Positions 36,115 to 45,588 of a stretch of DNA of 63,915 nucleotides are shown piece by piece (within the stretch, counting starts at the first letter, position 1; each line of letters starts with the position of its first letter). A program made the translations under genes and the position numbers. The DNA comes from Methanomassiliicoccales archaeon (GTDB lineage Archaea; Thermoplasmatota; Thermoplasmata; Methanomassiliicoccales; UBA472), in NCBI GenBank assembly GCA_035527755.1, contig DATKZX010000001.1:1-63915 (forward strand). The letters are read 5' to 3'. The notes under the pieces were generated by a model. That model saw only the letters and a list, made by a program, of their open reading frames with translations, did not search any database and had not been told where the DNA came from.

Positions 36115-36969
36115 ATGCCGGTCGTGTCAATGCTCCCCGATCACTGCAAGGACGTCTCCATGCGCCAAGTGGACTTCCCTCTCACTCGCGAGAACATCAT
36201 GAAGGAGTTCCAGGGCAAGATCGCCTACACTCGCACCGATTTCATGGTCCTGCGCCACGGCGATGAGACCGCCACCGTCCGGGTCATCAAGAAGAACGGC
36301 AAGGACCTGTTCCGATCGATCACCGATCTGGAGATCATTTCCTTGCCGGAGGATACGGTCTTCGTTCACGATGAGGAGATCGACGTCCTCAACGTCTCTC
36401 AGCTGGCCCGACTGGTGAGAAAGAACGACGGAAGGACCGTGGTGGTCTACGGCATGTTCTCCCACGTCTCATTCCTGAAGACCGATCATATCCTGGACCT
36501 CCGCGTATTGGACGTGGTTCCGCCGACGCCCTCCAAGCTGGCGGTCCTTGTGGAGAGGGCGCTGTCCTCCGGTCACATCGAGAAGCCGATCGTCCCGCAC
36601 TTCGTGGACATCGACATCATGGAGAAGGAGCGGCAGGTGAAGACCCCGGGGGTCATCTTCCCCTGCAGGGCCTCCGGACTTACATCGGAGAAGAAGATGT
36701 TCTTCCTGGACGAGACACCGGAGATCGACGTGGAATCGACCCTCATAGGCTGCGACCTGTCCAAGCGCATCTTCGCCCACATCTACCGCAGACCGGTGGA
36801 GAGCCTGGACATCTGCCCCCAGAACCTGGCCCCCAAGGACGACATGCCCACCATAGTCAAATGCTGCAAGGTGAAGGAAGGGTGCGCCATCGAAGGGAAC
36901 GTGGCCTCCGTGCCCTGGGGCGCCACCATGCTAGACGTGGTCAAGGCGCTTCAGGCGCTTTTCCCCTGA
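36115..36969 (+). CDS. Conserved archaeal protein of unknown function, cysteine-rich C-terminus
   Basis: A 284-residue soluble protein that I do not recognise. It has an N-terminal alpha/beta part (IAYTRTDFMVLRHGDE, DGRTVVVYGMFSHVSF) and a C-terminal part with cysteines in FPCRASG, LIGCDLS, DICPQN and KCCKVKEGCAIEG that could hold metal or an iron-sulfur cluster. The start may be ATG 36115 or the internal ATG 36160. It is convergent with the TPR-like gene. Confidence 0.6.
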   Translation: MPVVSMLPDHCKDVSMRQVDFPLTRENIMKEFQGKIAYTRTDFMVLRHGDETATVRVIKKNGKDLFRSITDLEIISLPEDTVFVHDEEIDVLNVSQLARLVRKNDGRTVVVYGMFSHVSFLKTDHILDLRVLDVVPPTPSKLAVLVERALSSGHIEKPIVPHFVDIDIMEKERQVKTPGVIFPCRASGLTSEKKMFFLDETPEIDVESTLIGCDLSKRIFAHIYRRPVESLDICPQNLAPKDDMPTIVKCCKVKEGCAIEGNVASVPWGATMLDVVKALQALFP

Positions 36970-36971
36970 TA

Positions 36972-37421
36972 TCATTTCTGCGACAAGGACCTGGCCTTGG
37001 CCATGGCGGAAAAACCTTCTTCGGTGTTGCCCAGCTTGCATTGCGCCTCCCCTAGAATATACCAGGCGTCCGGATCGTCGGGCAACTGTCTCAATTGTCT
37101 CTCGGCCATCCTCCTGGCCCTCTCGTTGTTGCCGGCGCGCAGGGCGTTCCTGGCCTTGTCCATGTAGCCCAGTTTGGACTGTATCCGTTCGTACATGGCC
37201 TGCTCGGCCTCTTCGATGAAAACGGTAAGAGCGTTCACGGTGAGCCAGGGGTAGCGGGATGCCAATAGCTTCTTCAGCTTCTCCGCCTCCTCCGGCCTCA
37301 TGCGGAAGGTGCTTCCCTCGTACGCCGACAGGGGAACGTTCACCCGCAGGTGCCCGTGGAACACCTCGATGAAATTGGGATTCTCGTTCTCCTTCACAAC
37401 TTCCTTTTTCTTCTTTGCCAC
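36972..37421 (-). CDS. Small TPR-like protein
   Basis: A 149-residue protein with a lysine-rich start (MAKKKKEVVKEN), a helical centre, and one or two tetratricopeptide-like repeats (about 95-145: ALRAGNNERARRMAERQLRQ, then PDAWYILGEAQCKLGNTEEG). TPRs bind proteins; partner unknown. It is divergent from the homocitrate-synthase-family gene. Confidence 0.6.
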   Translation of the reverse strand: MAKKKKEVVKENENPNFIEVFHGHLRVNVPLSAYEGSTFRMRPEEAEKLKKLLASRYPWLTVNALTVFIEEAEQAMYERIQSKLGYMDKARNALRAGNNERARRMAERQLRQLPDDPDAWYILGEAQCKLGNTEEGFSAMAKARSLSQK

Positions 37422-37490
37422 TCCGCTGGCAAATACCGTCCCTTTTAAAAACCTGCCGATGATGAGCCCTCGGATCCCGATCGGCGTCCC

Positions 37491-38702
37491 ATGGAAAGCA
37501 TTTTTAAGGTACCAGGGGTTCCAGACATCATGTACGAAGTGGCCCTCAGCCCCTACAATCCCAAACTGGAGGTGGGGGAGGTCATCGTTTACGATTCTAC
37601 CTTGCGTGATGGAGAACAGACACCGGGCATATGCTTCAGCCTGGAGCAGAAGGTGGCGATAGCCCGGAAGCTTGATGAGATGCGAGTGCCGCAGATCGAG
37701 GCCGGCTTCCCCGCCGTTTCGGAGCGGGAGCAGGCCTCTGTGAAAGCGATCTGCGACCAGAAGCTGGACGCGGACATACTGGTGCTCTCACGCATAATCA
37801 AGGGGGACATCGACGCCTCCATCGACGCCGGGGTGGACATGGTGCTTCTGTTCATCGCCACCTCCGACATTCACATTCAATACAAGTTCAAGAAGGACCG
37901 GCAGTTCGTCCTGGACAAGGTGGTGGAGGGCGTGGAGTACGCCAAGTCACGCGGCGTGGGCGTGAGCCTAAGCGCCGAAGACACCACCAGAACGGACCTG
38001 GACTTCCTTCTCCAGGTATATCGAGCGGCGGAGGAGGCCGGAGCGGACCGCATCGGGGTGACCGACACCCTGGGCTGCGCCTCCCCGGAAGCGATATCAT
38101 TCCTGGTCGGCAAGGCCAAGGAGACCGTGAAGATCCCCATATCATTGCACCTGCACAACGACTACGGTTTGGCGCTGGCCAACGCCATAGCCGGGGTGAA
38201 GGCTGGGGCTACCGCCATAACCACCACGGTCAATGGCATAGGCGAACGCTGCGGCAACGTTCCGCTGGAACAGTTCGTGGCCGCCATGAAGTTCATCTAC
38301 GGCAAGGACCTGGGCATCGACTGCACCAAGCTGAAGGAGGTCTCCGATCTGGTGGAATCGTTCTCCGGGCTCTGTAAACCGGTCAACCAACCGATCGTCG
38401 GTCATAACGCCTTCTCGCATGAGTCGGGGATACATGTCGCCGCCGTTCTATGTTGCCCGCTCACCTACGAGAGCATCCCCCCGGAGCTGGTGGGAAATCA
38501 ACGCCACATCCTGATGGGCAAGCACACCGGCATCAATTACGTGCGCAAGCGGGTGGACGACCTCGGGCTGATGGCCACGGACGAGCAGCTGGCCGAGATA
38601 CTTGATAAGGTAAAGGTACTGGGCGAGAAGAAAGGAAGGGTTAACGACCACGAGTTCCGGGAGATCGCCTCCCTGATAGTACGCTCGGTGTTCACAACCT
38701 GA
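37491..38702 (+). CDS. Homocitrate/isopropylmalate/citramalate synthase family enzyme (AksA/NifV-like)
   Basis: A 403-residue DRE-TIM enzyme with the metal and substrate motif VYDSTLRDGEQTPG, the signature HLHNDYGLALANAI and NGIGERCGNVPLE. It condenses acetyl-CoA with a 2-oxoacid. It lacks the C-terminal LeuA regulatory domain, and its length fits (R)-homocitrate synthase AksA, which makes 2-oxosuberate precursors of coenzyme B, biotin or lipoate; citramalate or homocitrate for lysine are alternatives. Its end overlaps pyrK tail to tail by 11 bases. Confidence 0.85.
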   Translation: MESIFKVPGVPDIMYEVALSPYNPKLEVGEVIVYDSTLRDGEQTPGICFSLEQKVAIARKLDEMRVPQIEAGFPAVSEREQASVKAICDQKLDADILVLSRIIKGDIDASIDAGVDMVLLFIATSDIHIQYKFKKDRQFVLDKVVEGVEYAKSRGVGVSLSAEDTTRTDLDFLLQVYRAAEEAGADRIGVTDTLGCASPEAISFLVGKAKETVKIPISLHLHNDYGLALANAIAGVKAGATAITTTVNGIGERCGNVPLEQFVAAMKFIYGKDLGIDCTKLKEVSDLVESFSGLCKPVNQPIVGHNAFSHESGIHVAAVLCCPLTYESIPPELVGNQRHILMGKHTGINYVRKRVDDLGLMATDEQLAEILDKVKVLGEKKGRVNDHEFREIASLIVRSVFTT

Positions 38703-39480
38703 CGCGGCGGCCGCATTCGTCGCGGCGCTGCTTCCCGAACTCCTTCAACCCTTTCAGCTCCTCACCGCTGAACACCGGCCCTTCCTTGCAGACGCGCATT
38801 CCGTCCAGGGCGCAGGACCCGCACAGACCGGCGCCGCATTTCATGTAGCGTTCCAGGGACATCTGGCAAGGGATGTTTTTCTCCAGGCACAGCTGGTGCA
38901 GGAAGTACAGCATCTTTTCCGGACCGCATGCCAGGACCATGTCGTAGTTCCGTTCCTCCATCATCACCTTGGCCAATTGCACGGCGTTGCCGTCGAACCC
39001 TTTGGTGCCGTCATCGGTGGACACGCGCACCAGGGAGGAGGTTCTGGAAGCACGTTCCTCGAACAATAGCTCCTTGACGTTCCTGGCGCCGATGGCGGTG
39101 TCCACCTGGTCGGTCGCCACGCGTTCCATGGCCGGCAGCAAAGAGGCCATTCCAGTCCCCCCGCCGACCACCAGTATCCTGCCTTTGGGCACGTGATAGC
39201 CACGGCCGTATGGACCGCGAACGACGAACTCGTCCCCGACCTTCATGGAGGTGAGCGCTTCCGTGGCCTCTCCCACGTTCTTGACCGTGATGCCTTTCCT
39301 TTCCCCCAGATACGATAAGGACATGGGGACCTCGTCCACGCCCGGTATCCAGACCATGACGAACTGCCCCGGGGCCGCGGGCGCCTCCCAATCGAACCTC
39401 AGGGTGACGACGCCTTCCGCCTCCTCCGTACGGGAGACTACCGATACCGTCGTCTGGCTGACCATGAAACGCTCACTCAT
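38692..39480 (-). CDS. pyrK: Dihydroorotate dehydrogenase electron-transfer subunit
   Basis: A 262-residue FAD and [2Fe-2S] protein of the PyrK family that passes electrons from dihydroorotate dehydrogenase to NAD. FAD-binding RFDWEAPAAPGQFVMVW, NAD-binding ILVVGGGTGMASLLP, and cluster cysteines KCGAGLCGSCALDG plus RVCKEGPVF are seen. Its start overlaps the end of pyrD by 8 bases, so they are co-translated. Confidence 0.93.
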   Translation of the reverse strand: MSERFMVSQTTVSVVSRTEEAEGVVTLRFDWEAPAAPGQFVMVWIPGVDEVPMSLSYLGERKGITVKNVGEATEALTSMKVGDEFVVRGPYGRGYHVPKGRILVVGGGTGMASLLPAMERVATDQVDTAIGARNVKELLFEERASRTSSLVRVSTDDGTKGFDGNAVQLAKVMMEERNYDMVLACGPEKMLYFLHQLCLEKNIPCQMSLERYMKCGAGLCGSCALDGMRVCKEGPVFSGEELKGLKEFGKQRRDECGRRVRL

Positions 39481-40402
39481 GCGCTACCCCCACAAGTTGC
39501 GAGACGTCCTTGAGACCGTTCTCTGACATGTAACCGCTGATGCCGGAGCAAACGTCCCCGAAGATCGAGGACCCCTTGCGCCCCACGCCGCTGCCGATCT
39601 GCACCGCAACGGCACCGGCCATGATGTATTCCAGGGCGGAACGCCAATCCTCGACACCGCCTACACCGATGACCGGTATCTTCAGGCTTTCGAACAGCTC
39701 GTATATGCAGCGGACGCCCACGGCGCGGATGGCCGGACCGGAGAGTCCGCCATAGCGGTTCGACAGTACCGGCCGCCTCACGTCCACGTCGATCTTCATC
39801 GCCTTCAAGGTGTTGATGGCCACGATGGCGTCGGCGCCGGCTTCCTCTGCGGAAATGGCCACGTCGATCAGCCTGTGAGTGTTAGGGGTCAGTTTTGCGA
39901 AGACCGGTACGTTCACCTCGCATTTCACCGCCTTGATGATCCCGGCCACGATCTCCGGGTCGACGCCCATCTCCATGCCGTATCCTTTGGCGTGGGGACA
40001 GCTGAGGTTGAGCTCCACCGCTCTGGCGCCGTATTCCTCCATCTTCTTGGCCAGGGAGGCGAACTCCTCAGCTGACGAACCGAAGATGCTGCCGATGATG
40101 GGCACACCCCCTTTGAGCGCTTCGGCCATCTCCTCTCCGAAGGCATCTATGCCCGGGTTGGGCAATCCCATGGCGTTCATGTAGCCGTGCTCCAGCTCGA
40201 CCAGTGTGGGGTTCTTGTGCCCCTGCCGCGGAACGCTGCCGATGGACTTGGTCACCAGGGCTCCGGCCCCTCCCTTGGCCATGGCCAATAGGGAACCTCC
40301 TGTTTCACCCATGATACCGGATGCCAGCATGGTAGGGTTGTTCAGCTCAATTCCGGCCAGGACCACCTTCAAGGAAGTCATCACCGAGCGCATGCCATCC
40401 AT
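39473..40402 (-). CDS. pyrD: Dihydroorotate dehydrogenase, catalytic subunit (class 1B)
   Basis: A 309-residue FMN enzyme oxidising dihydroorotate to orotate in pyrimidine synthesis. Segments NPTMLASGIMGETGGSL, VELNLSCPHAKGYGMEMG (catalytic Cys region), FAKLTPN and GGLSGPAIRAVGVRC are typical of class 1B. The frame is open upstream to 40579, inside the methyltransferase gene; the start is set at ATG 40402 (40393 is the alternative), just after that gene's stop. Confidence 0.93.
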   Translation of the reverse strand: MDGMRSVMTSLKVVLAGIELNNPTMLASGIMGETGGSLLAMAKGGAGALVTKSIGSVPRQGHKNPTLVELEHGYMNAMGLPNPGIDAFGEEMAEALKGGVPIIGSIFGSSAEEFASLAKKMEEYGARAVELNLSCPHAKGYGMEMGVDPEIVAGIIKAVKCEVNVPVFAKLTPNTHRLIDVAISAEEAGADAIVAINTLKAMKIDVDVRRPVLSNRYGGLSGPAIRAVGVRCIYELFESLKIPVIGVGGVEDWRSALEYIMAGAVAVQIGSGVGRKGSSIFGDVCSGISGYMSENGLKDVSQLVGVAHE

Positions 40403-40407
40403 CCTTA

Positions 40408-41046
40408 TTAATTTCCTCTCTCGTTCGGCGAGGCGATCATCACGAACCATCCCTCGTCCTCCTCTGTAAAGGTCCTTATGCCATGAAAGCCGGCCTTGAC
40501 CAGCAGCTCCTGGTATCCTTCCAGGCTGTGGAAGGTCATCCTGAACCCTTTCTGCCATGATTCGTTCCTTTTCTGCCACTGCGGCGCATCCCAGGTCTCT
40601 TGGACCAGGAACAGTCTGCCGTCGTCACTGAGGACGCGCCGGCATTCCTTGAGGTCCTGACCGAGGTCCGGCCAGAAGTAGGTGGTCTCGCACGCGAGCA
40701 CCGCATCGAAAGAACCGTCCTTGAACGGCAGGGAGGATACCGAACCCCGGAGCGGGCTCAGCCTCCGTTCTTTATTGAGATCGCAGTTCACCTTGCAGGT
40801 CATACGCAGCATGTCCCGGGAAAGGTCCAGGGCCACGTACTTGGCGTCGGGTGCCTGCTTGCTCAGCATGGACAACGGGCCGCCCCCGCCGCAGCCCAGG
40901 TCGAGCATTCTTTCAACGGAGGAGATGTCCATTCGCCCCATGGCCCATTTCATCATCCCTCGGTGGTTCTGGTTCATGCGTCTCGCCATCATGATCCCCT
41001 GCACCCCCGCCGGTCTCCGAACCTGACCATAGAAATTCATTTTCAT
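40408..41046 (-). CDS. Class I SAM-dependent methyltransferase
   Basis: A 212-residue methyltransferase with motif I RMLDLGCGGGGPLSMLS, acidic motif II YVALDLSRDML, and DGSFDAVLACETTYFWPD. A UbiE/Erg6-like small-molecule or lipid methyltransferase is likely; substrate unknown. It is the first gene of the operon with pyrD and pyrK. Confidence 0.82.
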   Translation of the reverse strand: MKMNFYGQVRRPAGVQGIMMARRMNQNHRGMMKWAMGRMDISSVERMLDLGCGGGGPLSMLSKQAPDAKYVALDLSRDMLRMTCKVNCDLNKERRLSPLRGSVSSLPFKDGSFDAVLACETTYFWPDLGQDLKECRRVLSDDGRLFLVQETWDAPQWQKRNESWQKGFRMTFHSLEGYQELLVKAGFHGIRTFTEEDEGWFVMIASPNERGN

Positions 41047-41110
41047 GCCTCGACTGGACGTTATACCTTATGTCCTTACGAACCATTAATAAGAGGCTGC
41101 AACAATAGTA

Positions 41111-41329
41111 ATGACAGGGGTTCGAAACTTGTTGACCGAGGATGGAAAAGCAATGATAGCTCGCTCTGTCAGGGCCAACCTTAGCATGGATCCAGGTAAG
41201 AAGACGGATATCAAGAAGAAGGTCCTACGTCATTTCCTGGATTACAGGGAGGCCTTCGGCGGAGGGAAGGCGTCTACAGCCTTAGTTAAGGAAGTGGAGA
41301 GGTACATCGACAAGGTCATGATGGCCTGA
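41111..41329 (+). CDS. Small hypothetical protein
   Basis: A 72-residue basic protein, mostly helical, with KKTDIKKKVLRHFLDYREAFG in the middle. Not recognised. It stands between the methyltransferase (divergent) and the cysteine desulfurase, followed by a short T-run (41339-41347) that probably terminates it. Confidence 0.5.
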   Translation: MTGVRNLLTEDGKAMIARSVRANLSMDPGKKTDIKKKVLRHFLDYREAFGGGKASTALVKEVERYIDKVMMA

Positions 41330-41388
41330 CCTCTCCCAAATTTTTTCTTCGTACCAAAGGCGTTAATAATCGTTATTTCGTTCCCAGC

Positions 41389-42606
41389 ATGACTGGAATG
41401 GACGTTCAAAAATTACGTAAGGACTTCCCTCTGTATCAGCAGGAGAAGCCGCCGATCTACTTGGACAGCGCCTGTCAGAGCCTGCGCCCAAAGCAGGTCG
41501 TCGAGGCCATGAACGAATATTATTACGATTTTCCGGCCTGCAGCGGCCGCAGCGTTCATAGAATGGCTACGGAAGTGTCCATCCGCATAGACCAGGCCCG
41601 GGAGGGCATCGCCTCGTTCGTCGGCGCCCCCGACCCGGAATGCATAATCTTCACCAAGAGCGCCACCGAGGCGATGAACCTGGTGGCCAGGGGATTCCCC
41701 TTCATGAAAGGTGACAAGGTGGTCACCACCGATATGGAGCATAACAGCAACCATGTCCCTTGGCTGCGGCTCTCAAAGAAGATCGGACTGAAACGTGGGT
41801 TCATCTCTTTCAAAGCAATGGAATCGGGAGATCTGGAGCCTCTGAAGGAGGCGGTGGAGAAGGGCGTCCGCCTGGTCAGCGTGGTGCACACCAACAACGT
41901 GGACGGATGCTCCATACCCTTGAAGGACGTGGTGGAGATCGCCCACGACCATGGCGCATTGGTCATGGCCGACGGATGCCAGAGGGTGCCGCACAACCCC
42001 ACGGACCTGAAGAAGCTGGACGTGGACCTCTACGCCTGGTCCATGCACAAGATGCTCGGTCCGTCCGGCGCCGGCATTTTGTACGGGAAACGGGAGGTCC
42101 TGGAACAGATCGAGCCGCTGATCACCGGAGGCGGCGGCGTCTCCATAACCTCCTACGATAAGGCGGAGATATTGCCGATACCGGACAAGTTCGAGTCCGG
42201 ACTGCAGAACTACGCCGGGATGCTCGGCAGCGGGGCGGCGGTGCGATATCTGGAGCAGATAGGCATGGAGGAGATCGCGCAGCACGAGCAGCACTTGAAC
42301 ACGCTCCTCACGAAGGAGCTGTCCGGCCTTCCCCAGCTGTCTTTGCTGGGACCAGCGGACCCCATCAGGAGAGGGGATATCTTCTCCTTTAATCTGAAAG
42401 GGATGCTGCCTCATGATGTGGCCATGATCTTGGACGAGATCGGCATGTTCCTCATCCGCTCCGGCATGCATTGCGTGCATCCCTACTTCACCAGCCTGGG
42501 ATTGGAAGGGTGTGCCCGCGCCTCGTTCTACCTGTACAACACCGATGAAGAGGTCAGGAAGTTCGCCGAGGGCGTCAGATACCTGGCGGAGAAGTTCGCG
42601 AACTGA
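41389..42606 (+). CDS. sufS: Cysteine desulfurase, SufS type
   Basis: A 405-residue class V aminotransferase of the SufS/Csd group, which takes sulfur from cysteine for Fe-S clusters and thio-modification. The PLP lysine is K221 (WSMHKMLGPSG), and the active-site Cys is about C362 in IRSGMHCVHPYF. HTNNVDGC and GGGGVSI are typical. No sufBC or iscU is adjacent. The last 32 bases overlap the convergent pilin-operon gene. Confidence 0.93.
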   Translation: MTGMDVQKLRKDFPLYQQEKPPIYLDSACQSLRPKQVVEAMNEYYYDFPACSGRSVHRMATEVSIRIDQAREGIASFVGAPDPECIIFTKSATEAMNLVARGFPFMKGDKVVTTDMEHNSNHVPWLRLSKKIGLKRGFISFKAMESGDLEPLKEAVEKGVRLVSVVHTNNVDGCSIPLKDVVEIAHDHGALVMADGCQRVPHNPTDLKKLDVDLYAWSMHKMLGPSGAGILYGKREVLEQIEPLITGGGGVSITSYDKAEILPIPDKFESGLQNYAGMLGSGAAVRYLEQIGMEEIAQHEQHLNTLLTKELSGLPQLSLLGPADPIRRGDIFSFNLKGMLPHDVAMILDEIGMFLIRSGMHCVHPYFTSLGLEGCARASFYLYNTDEEVRKFAEGVRYLAEKFAN

Positions 42607-43015
42607 CGGTGTAGATGGTTAGTCCACCCTCGCGGGCGATCACCTTTATTATGTCCCCGGGGTGCAGGACGATCGAACTGAGAGCCTGCATCTGTCCTTG
42701 ATCGTTCCTCTCGAACATCCGCATCGAAGGTATCTCCAGCAGGAGCCTGTCGTGCAGGTCCTCCAGGACCATGTAGCTATCGTTTATCGTCAGCGTCGCT
42801 GAGCTCGGCAGTACGTCCTGAAGTTCGACCACCCTTTCAAGTCCGTCACCGATCCTCTCCATGGACATCAGAAGCTCCTGAATGCTTTCGGCCACTTCCT
42901 TCAGGGAGGAGGAACGTTCCGCCTGGGTCTGCAACTGCATCCCTTGCAACAGCACTCCCAAAAGAACTATGCCCACCAGGAAGACCCACACCTTGGAAAG
43001 AAAGAACTCCATCAT
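42575..43015 (-). CDS. Membrane-anchored protein of the pilin operon
   Basis: A 146-residue protein with an N-terminal transmembrane helix (about 7-26) and an extracellular domain containing a coiled-coil-like stretch (LKEVAESIQELLMSMERIG) and beta segments. It lacks a prepilin KG-type cleavage motif. Its start overlaps the stop of the upstream pilin-like gene (ATGA), and it ends inside the desulfurase gene on the other strand. Probably an accessory subunit of the same surface structure. Confidence 0.65.
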   Translation of the reverse strand: MMEFFLSKVWVFLVGIVLLGVLLQGMQLQTQAERSSSLKEVAESIQELLMSMERIGDGLERVVELQDVLPSSATLTINDSYMVLEDLHDRLLLEIPSMRMFERNDQGQMQALSSIVLHPGDIIKVIAREGGLTIYTVSSRTSPPGI

Positions 43016-43458
43016 AGTATCTCCGCCCTCACTTCCCCCCAGACGCCGTCCGGGGAGCTCAACCGCAGAGTCGCCCCCATGGTCAGCGTCAATGGCACCC
43101 CTTCACTGGTGATAACGGCGACATCGTTCAGATACCGGCACCCCATCTCCCTTCCCCCGGAGCTCCAGGTCAGTTTGAGGCTCTCCACCGATCCTTCCGA
43201 ACCTCCCATCCGGATGTCGCCGTCAACGGAGAGGTCCAGGGGCAGCCTCACTATCCTCACGTTGCCTGGACCGTCGGAGGCCATCTCCTCCACGGTGCGG
43301 GCGATCTCCTCGGCGGCAACCGCCAACCTATTACCGTCGACCTCCGAGGTCATCTGCCCCAGGGAGGAGAGGACCGCCGGCAAGGTCAAAGAGATGAGGA
43401 GCGCCACCAGCATGAGACGCAGCGGCAGTCCCTCGATCCCCCTCTTGTCATTCCTCAT
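43012..43458 (-). CDS. Type IV pilin-like protein
   Basis: A 148-residue protein with an archaeal class III signal peptide: a short charged leader (MRNDKRG), then IEGLPLRLMLVALLISLTLP, the hydrophobic assembly helix. Archaeal prepilin peptidase would cut after the glycine at residue 7. The rest is a beta-rich head. GGTGAGG precedes the ATG. It is the middle gene of three; no pilus ATPase or platform protein is in the window. Confidence 0.75.
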   Translation of the reverse strand: MRNDKRGIEGLPLRLMLVALLISLTLPAVLSSLGQMTSEVDGNRLAVAAEEIARTVEEMASDGPGNVRIVRLPLDLSVDGDIRMGGSEGSVESLKLTWSSGGREMGCRYLNDVAVITSEGVPLTLTMGATLRLSSPDGVWGEVRAEIL

Positions 43459-43462
43459 ATCC

Positions 43463-43942
43463 TCACCGGGAGATCACCGGCACCTGAAGCGAAGAATCGG
43501 TCCCCATGCCGCCCTTGGCCACCGTCACTTGGACGAAGCCTATGCCCGTCCCGTAGCGTGAGACGCTGAGAGAATCGAACCGAACCTTCCCTTCAGCGTC
43601 GGTCGAACCGTAAACGACCGAACCGTCGGCATTACAGACGTTACACCCGTCCAACACCACAGAGGCACCGGGAACCGCATCTCCGTTCTGGTCCCGGACG
43701 AATATGGTGATCGAGACCGCATCGTTCTCGAAGGTGCCGTCCATGTTGCCATCGGTGATCATTATCTCCGACGGATCGCCGTTCACCGTGGCGATCGCGC
43801 TAGGCGCTGAAAGACCGCCCATCCATCCCACGAGCACTGCTGTGCCGAGCCCGGCCACCAGCACCATTATCATCAGTTGCAGCGGCAATCCCTCGATGCC
43901 ACCCTTCCTGTCCCCACTTATCGATCTCTTTACGAACCTCAT
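43463..43942 (-). CDS. Type IV pilin-like protein with Ig-like domain
   Basis: A 159-residue protein: a leader ending SGDRKGG, then the assembly helix IEGLPLQLMIMVLVAGLGTA, then an Ig/Big-1-like domain (about 75-150: ITIFVRDQNGDAVPGASVVL, GKVRFDSLSV) with a possible CNVC disulfide. The start at 43942 is set by GGAG five bases before the ATG; an upstream ATG at 44026 would bury the signal. First gene of the pilin operon. Confidence 0.75.
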   Translation of the reverse strand: MRFVKRSISGDRKGGIEGLPLQLMIMVLVAGLGTAVLVGWMGGLSAPSAIATVNGDPSEIMITDGNMDGTFENDAVSITIFVRDQNGDAVPGASVVLDGCNVCNADGSVVYGSTDAEGKVRFDSLSVSRYGTGIGFVQVTVAKGGMGTDSSLQVPVISR

Positions 43943-44196
43943 GATATCTCCAAAAGGACCAGGGACGAAAGGGGTCAAGGCGTTCGTGTTTACAATGAGA
44001 CTAACTCCATGGAATGCAATTAGCATTCGAAAAACGATTTTATAAGATATATCGCTTGATTCTTATCATAAATCGGATATTCCATTCGAAATCAAGTGAA
44101 ATCGTTAGCCAAACGCAGGCGAAATTATTATAAAAACCTGGAACATTCCCTGCCACGCAGTCACATGCCTGTTCCATATGTGTCTGAGGGTTGAAG

Positions 44197-45588
44197 ATGT
44201 TCAACAAAGTGCTCATAGCAAACAGAGGGGAGATCGCCATCCGGGTGATCAACACCTGCAAAAGACTCGGAGTGCTCACCGTAGGTATCTACACCCCATC
44301 GGACAAACAATGCAAGCACGTGCATCTGGCCGATAAAAGTGTGGAGCTTCAGACCGACGGCACCGGCATCGGATATCTGGACATCGACGCGATCATCGAC
44401 GTGGCCAACCGGATGAGGGTGGACGCCATCCATCCTGGCTACGGTTTCCTTTCCGAGAAATCGGAATTTTCCGAGAGATGCGAAGAGGAGGGCATCGCCT
44501 TCCTGGGCCCCAGCCCAAGGGCCATGAAACTGCTGGGAAGCAAGCTCTCGGCCCGAGAGTTCATGTCCAAGGTGGGAGTGCCCATCATGCCGGGGACGCT
44601 CGAGGCGCTGGAGACCCCTGACGATGCGATCAAGCACGCCAACAAGATCGGTTACCCCGTTCTGCTCAAGGCCTCCGGAGGCGGCGGCGGCCGGGGAATG
44701 CGATTGGTGAACAATGACGACGAGATGGAGAACGCCCTTGCGTCCGCTAAGAACGAGGCGGACAAGGCCTTCAAGAACCCGACCATCTATCTGGAAAGGG
44801 CCTTACTGAAAGCGCGCCACATCGAGTTCCAGGTGGTGGGCGATTCCCGAGGGAACGCCTATTGCCTGGGAGAGAGGGAATGCTCGGTACAGCGCCGGCA
44901 CCAGAAGATCATCGAGGAGACGCCGTCCTGCGCCGTTTCCCCGGAGCTCAGGGAAAAGATGTCCGAGCTGTGCGTGGCGGCGGTAAAAAGGGCCAACTAC
45001 ACCTCACTGGGAACGTTCGAGTTCCTCATGAGCGCCGAGGGAGAACTGTTCTTCCTGGAAGCGAACACCCGTATTCAGGTGGAGCACCCCATAACCGAAT
45101 CGGTGACCGGGCTGGACCTGGTGGAACTGCAGCTCAAGATAGGTTCCGACCGCGAGGTGGAGGAGGAGCTCACCGACCTGAAGCCGAAAGGGCACGCCAT
45201 GGAGTTCAGGATCAATGCGGAGAACCCCTTCAATAACTTCTTCCCAGCCCCCGGGCGCATAGAGAAGTACATGGAACCGGCAGGCGAGGGCGTGCGGGTC
45301 GATTCCCACGCCTATGAAGGATACGTGGTCCCCACGGAATTCGATAACCTGCTGGCCAAGCTCATAATCTCCGGACGTAACCGGGAAGAGGTGCTCAGGC
45401 GGGCGCATGATGCCTTGGACCGGTATACGGTCACCGGCATCAAGACCACCATACCGTACCACCGCCTGGTCGTCCGCAACGCCGACTTCCGCGTCGGGAA
45501 CTACAGCATCGATTACGTCAAGGACCACGCACCGGCGGACCTGCTGAAGATGAACGAGTTCTCCCTGTTCGAGAGCATCGGACGTTAA
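44197..45588 (+). CDS. Biotin carboxylase subunit (pyruvate or acetyl-CoA carboxylase subunit A)
   Basis: A 463-residue ATP-grasp biotin carboxylase that carboxylates biotin with ATP and bicarbonate. It begins FNKVLIANRGEIAIRVI, has HPGYGFLSEKSEF, the glycine loop KASGGGGGRGMR and the catalytic EANTRIQVEHPITE. In archaea this is the PycA or AccC subunit; its partner with the biotin domain is not in the window, so the acceptor (pyruvate or acyl-CoA) is open. TATA-like ATTATTATAAAA lies at 44125-44136. Confidence 0.92.
   Translation: MFNKVLIANRGEIAIRVINTCKRLGVLTVGIYTPSDKQCKHVHLADKSVELQTDGTGIGYLDIDAIIDVANRMRVDAIHPGYGFLSEKSEFSERCEEEGIAFLGPSPRAMKLLGSKLSAREFMSKVGVPIMPGTLEALETPDDAIKHANKIGYPVLLKASGGGGGRGMRLVNNDDEMENALASAKNEADKAFKNPTIYLERALLKARHIEFQVVGDSRGNAYCLGERECSVQRRHQKIIEETPSCAVSPELREKMSELCVAAVKRANYTSLGTFEFLMSAEGELFFLEANTRIQVEHPITESVTGLDLVELQLKIGSDREVEEELTDLKPKGHAMEFRINAENPFNNFFPAPGRIEKYMEPAGEGVRVDSHAYEGYVVPTEFDNLLAKLIISGRNREEVLRRAHDALDRYTVTGIKTTIPYHRLVVRNADFRVGNYSIDYVKDHAPADLLKMNEFSLFESIGR

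Noticed and set aside
40403-40579. N-terminal extension of dihydroorotate dehydrogenase
   Set aside because: Those 59 codons lie in the methyltransferase gene and do not resemble PyrD; the real start is near 40402.
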